From Flavobacteriales bacterium (lineage in GTDB: Bacteria; Bacteroidota; Bacteroidia; Flavobacteriales_D; Sanyastnellaceae), in contig DQKQ01000235.1 in NCBI GenBank assembly GCA_015660615.1, forward strand, positions 1 to 10,476: DNA of 10,476 nt, read 5' to 3'. Shown in pieces: positions 9,216 to 10,476 of this stretch. The stretch's first letter is position 1. The number at the start of each line of letters is the position of its first letter. A model generated the notes under the pieces. It was not told the DNA's origin, made no database searches, and saw nothing but the letters and a program-made list of their open reading frames with translations. The position numbers and the translations under genes were made by a program.

Positions 9216-9234
9216 CCGGGGTGAAAATCCCCGG
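9216..9234 (+). repeat. Stem-loop enclosing the -35 hexamer (4 of 4)
   Basis: CCGGGG (9216-9221) pairs with CCCCGG (9229-9234) around TGAAAAT. The first G of the -35 closes the stem. It begins nine bases after the stop of the 8818 gene. Confidence 0.75.
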
Positions 9235-9249
9235 AGACTATATTATAAT
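9221..9249 (+). promoter_or_regulatory. Promoter GTGAAA-17-TATAAT for genes at 9283-9978
   Basis: GTGAAA 9221-9226, TATAAT 9244-9249. The leader AGTTATAGAAAC is shared with the 8458 and 10328 copies. Confidence 0.85.
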
Positions 9250-9282
9250 AGTTATAGAAACTTTCCAATCCGGAGATTATAG

Positions 9283-9453
9283 ATGAAACCTGGAAGCTTA
9301 GTAAGAATCAAAAAATCTAACAGGCTTGTAATCTACTTAGGCCTTGAAGATGACATGTATCGTTTTTGGGATTGTACTTATGGTGTCTGTGAACTTTGGA
9401 AAGAAAAATTTAACCTTAAAGAAAAAGTGGAGTTGGTCATTGAAAGTCGGTGA
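9283..9453 (+). CDS. Hypothetical small SH3-like protein, 56 aa
   Basis: CCGGAG lies upstream of ATG 9283. The product begins MKPGSLVRIKKSNRLVIYLGL and continues DDMYRFWDCTYGVCELW, the start of a small beta-barrel (KPGSLVRI is a typical first strand of SH3-like folds), ending in KEKFNLKEKVELVIESR. The following gene (9440) begins with a very similar KVGDLLKRKS, so the two may be diverged duplicates. The stop overlaps the start of that gene by 14 bases. An ORF in another frame (9344) is a shadow in its first 32 codons. Function unknown. Confidence 0.65.
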   Translation: MKPGSLVRIKKSNRLVIYLGLEDDMYRFWDCTYGVCELWKEKFNLKEKVELVIESR

Positions 9454-9598
9454 TTTGTTAAAGAGAAAATCTGCATCCCATGTAGAAGGCGAATGGTATG
9501 CCCTTACACTAGCTGTTTCTGAACATAGTGTAGAATTCATGTGGTTGGACACAGGCGAATTTGATGGTTGTGCAAAGTTGTTCATGGAGGTTGTATGA
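9440..9598 (+). CDS. Hypothetical small SH3-like protein, 52 aa, TTG start
   Basis: No ATG fits: the only long reading starts at 9344, inside the previous gene. A TTG at 9440 has GGAG seven bases upstream and gives LKVGDLLKRKSASHVEGEWY, ALTLAVSEHSVEFMWLDTG and CAKLFMEVV. That is a plausible short beta-barrel resembling the protein encoded just before it. The stop overlaps the start of the next gene (GTATGATG), and GGAGG for that gene lies inside this one, so 9283, 9440 and 9598 form a coupled operon. The start choice is the least certain point. Confidence 0.6.
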   Translation: MKVGDLLKRKSASHVEGEWYALTLAVSEHSVEFMWLDTGEFDGCAKLFMEVV

Positions 9599-9978
9599 TG
9601 AAAGTTAGTTATGGTCATAAGGATAGGCACGGTAGTTTTTTTCTCACGGCTGTGGGCCTACCTACATGTGAGGATGTTGGGTCATTCGTTGAAGAGCTTG
9701 AATTGGGGATGGATGAAGAGGTAAGAAAACAAGAACCATATCATGCATTTCCGGTTTCTATTCGGTTGCACGAAGTAAAGGATAATGGAATATTATCGGT
9801 ATGGTGGGGCTATCGTACATCAGATACTATCCCGCTTTGGGGAGGTTACCATGACGGCTCGAACGACCATGCTTGGGATATGCAGTATTGGGCTAGTAAT
9901 GTTATTCAGCGCATGTTGGAAGATCGTGGATATGAACCATGCCAGAAAGATCACGCGTGTCTTGTGAAAACCTGCTGA
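9598..9978 (+). CDS. Hypothetical protein, 126 aa
   Basis: GGAGG (9586-9590) is seven bases before ATG 9598 and four before ATG 9595; 9598 is preferred. The product is acidic-to-neutral and Trp/Tyr-rich. It begins MKVSYGHKDRHGSFFLTAVGL, has an acidic helix SFVEELELGMDEEVRKQE, a strand pair PVSIRLHEVKDNGILSVWWGYR, an Asp/His-rich loop (GYHDGSNDHAWDMQYW) and a C-terminal helix NVIQRMLEDRGYEPC. The His/Asp-rich loop could bind metal, but no catalytic pattern is recognisable. Its end overlaps the next -35 hexamer (9964). Function unknown. Confidence 0.72.
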   Translation: MKVSYGHKDRHGSFFLTAVGLPTCEDVGSFVEELELGMDEEVRKQEPYHAFPVSIRLHEVKDNGILSVWWGYRTSDTIPLWGGYHDGSNDHAWDMQYWASNVIQRMLEDRGYEPCQKDHACLVKTC

Positions 9979-9992
9979 GACCGTGGTATAAT
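9964..9992 (+). promoter_or_regulatory. Promoter GTGAAA-17-TATAAT
   Basis: GTGAAA 9964-9969 lies inside the end of the 9598 gene, TATAAT is at 9987-9992. The spacer matches that of the 10305 promoter at 16 of 17 bases. Confidence 0.88.
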
Positions 9993-9998
9993 TATTAT

Positions 9999-10064
9999 AG
10001 GAACCAAGGTAATTCTGTGACGCCAAACAATGCCGACGGAAGTGAATGGGTTATCTTGGTTCTT
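9999..10064 (+). promoter_or_regulatory. Leader stem-loop with 12-bp stem
   Basis: Positions 9999-10010 pair with 10053-10064 over 12 positions (two G.T) around a 42-base loop. It starts at the predicted 5' end of the mRNA. The loop contains the GTG start of the small ORF at 10017 and a second GTGAAT hexamer. It may be a leader that controls the ORF or the gene at 10090. Confidence 0.6.
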
Positions 10065-10097
10065 ATAATAATTTGTGAAGGAGAATCAAATGCTTAA
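10017..10097 (+). CDS. Possible micro-membrane protein, 26 aa, GTG start
   Basis: The frame from GTG 10017 gives a polar start (TPNNADGSEW) then a hydrophobic run VILVLIIIC and the end EGESNA. AAGGTAA is a few bases upstream. It overlaps the start of the 10090 gene by eight bases, and its translation would melt the leader stem, so it could act as a leader peptide. Real or chance is undecided. Confidence 0.35.
   Translation: MTPNNADGSEWVILVLIIICEGESNA
10042..10069 (+). promoter_or_regulatory. Possible second promoter GTGAAT-16-TATAAT
   Basis: GTGAAT 10042-10047 and TATAAT 10064-10069, spacing 16. It would start a shorter transcript for the 10090 gene that lacks the leader stem. The -35 is one base from consensus. 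Confidence 0.45.
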
Positions 10098-10302
10098 AAT
10101 TGATGTGAACAATCCGCCTAAAGACCAGCGAGGAACATGTCCGCGATGTAAGAAAGAACGTTTGTGGGTGGGGGAGCGTGTAGCTTTGAATGCATTGTCA
10201 CGTAGTGATAACAAGACGTACATCTGTTCACCATGTGGACAAGATGAAGCGATAACAGATTTTTTGGTGTGGCAATCACAAACATTCCAACCTAAAATCT
10301 AA
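10090..10302 (+). CDS. Zinc-ribbon protein, 70 aa
   Basis: GAAGGAG lies seven bases upstream of ATG 10090; an in-frame GTG at 10075 precedes that signal and is rejected. The product shows CPRC at residues about 17-20 and CSPC at about 51-54, two CxxC knuckles 30 residues apart, as in small zinc ribbons. Between them is a basic segment KKERLWVGERVALNALSRSDNKTY, and a hydrophobic tail FLVWQSQTF follows. A nucleic-acid or protein interaction role is usual for such ribbons but not shown here. It is transcribed from the promoter at 9964 and perhaps a second at 10042. Confidence 0.75.
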   Translation: MLKIDVNNPPKDQRGTCPRCKKERLWVGERVALNALSRSDNKTYICSPCGQDEAITDFLVWQSQTFQPKI

Positions 10303-10304
10303 AA

Positions 10305-10333
10305 GTGAAAACCTGCTGAGGCCGTGGTATAAT
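10305..10333 (+). promoter_or_regulatory. Promoter GTGAAA-17-TATAAT for gene at 10364
   Basis: GTGAAA 10305-10310, TATAAT 10328-10333. The spacer is nearly identical to that at 9970-9986. The leader TATAGGAACAACGGAAGGAGG matches the one at 8464. Confidence 0.88.
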
Positions 10334-10363
10334 AGTTATAGGAACAACGGAAGGAGGTTCAAT

Positions 10364-10459
10364 ATGTGCTGGGAATGTTGGGGATGTGGCAAGACGATCG
10401 CAGCGATTTATCATTACTGTAGGGTTTGTAGGCCCAATAAGGAGAAAAATTCAAAATGA
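10364..10459 (+). CDS. Tiny zinc-finger-like protein, 31 aa
   Basis: GGAAGGAGG precedes the ATG. The product starts MCWECWGCGK and has YHYCRVC near the middle, giving two Cys pairs spaced like a minimal zinc finger, with a basic end RPNKEKNSK. At 31 residues it is one of the smallest credible zinc-binding proteins, and strong initiation signals plus its own promoter argue that it is real. Its stop overlaps the ATG of the next gene in an ATGA arrangement. Confidence 0.65.
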   Translation: MCWECWGCGKTIAAIYHYCRVCRPNKEKNSK

Positions 10460-10476
10460 GTATTCACCGTGTCAGA
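10456..10476 (+). CDS. Start of a gene cut by the window end
   Basis: ATG 10456 overlaps the previous stop (ATGA), with AAGGAG about eleven bases upstream. Only MSIHRVR is visible, so nothing can be said about function. Confidence 0.5.

Noticed and set aside
9785..9967. ORF inside the 9598 gene
   Set aside because: It is a shadow in another frame without initiation signals.

Overview
The window looks like an early or accessory region of a tailed-phage (Caudoviricetes) genome. All genes are on the + strand, most are under 100 codons and unrecognised, spacing is tight with several ATGA-type overlaps, and there is a cluster of tRNA genes. The recognisable genes are DNA-metabolism genes: a RadA-like RecA-fold ATPase, a YqaJ/lambda-Exo-type exonuclease and a PD-(D/E)XK-like protein. 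A Bfd-like [2Fe-2S] protein is also present. No structural, packaging, integrase or lysis gene is visible. TAA, TAG and TGA all end genes, so the standard bacterial code fits. Composition is AT-leaning and Shine-Dalgarno sequences are strong (AAGGAGG type). The host cannot be named from this sequence.

Layout: 91-330, an unknown gene with its own promoter and terminator; 420-610, a repeat-bearing non-coding stretch; 611-994, two small membrane proteins; 1058-1980, a Cys-rich zinc-ribbon-like protein and a nuclease-like protein; 2057-2870, three small unknowns; 2954-3688, the RadA-like ATPase; 3795-4645, two unknowns; 4686-6046, tRNAs Arg(CCT), Leu(TAA), Ile(TAT), Lys(TTT), an interrupted tRNA-like gene and a CAT tRNA, with a membrane protein, the Bfd-like protein and a small CXXC protein between them; 6068-6235, a small membrane protein; about 6255-6570, a transcribed but apparently non-coding stretch holding misordered tRNA pieces and closed by a strong terminator; 6637-7308, the exonuclease; 7383 to the end, a series of very small genes, nearly all with a private promoter.

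The most distinctive feature is the regulation. A promoter cassette, GTGAAA - 17 bp - TATAAT, recurs about 18 times on the + strand, usually straddling the end of one gene and driving the next. In four places the -35 hexamer lies in, or nearly fills, the loop of a hairpin whose stem sequence differs from site to site. Complementarity rather than sequence is kept, which suggests a combined stem-loop/promoter element. Four genes (4900, 7641, 7893, 8244) have their ATG exactly six bases after TATAAT, so their mRNAs should be leaderless. Other genes share a leader beginning TATAG(A/G)AAC followed by a Shine-Dalgarno. The region therefore reads as a set of independently transcribed small-gene cassettes around a few recombination enzymes and a tRNA bank, some of whose tRNAs are interrupted or scrambled.
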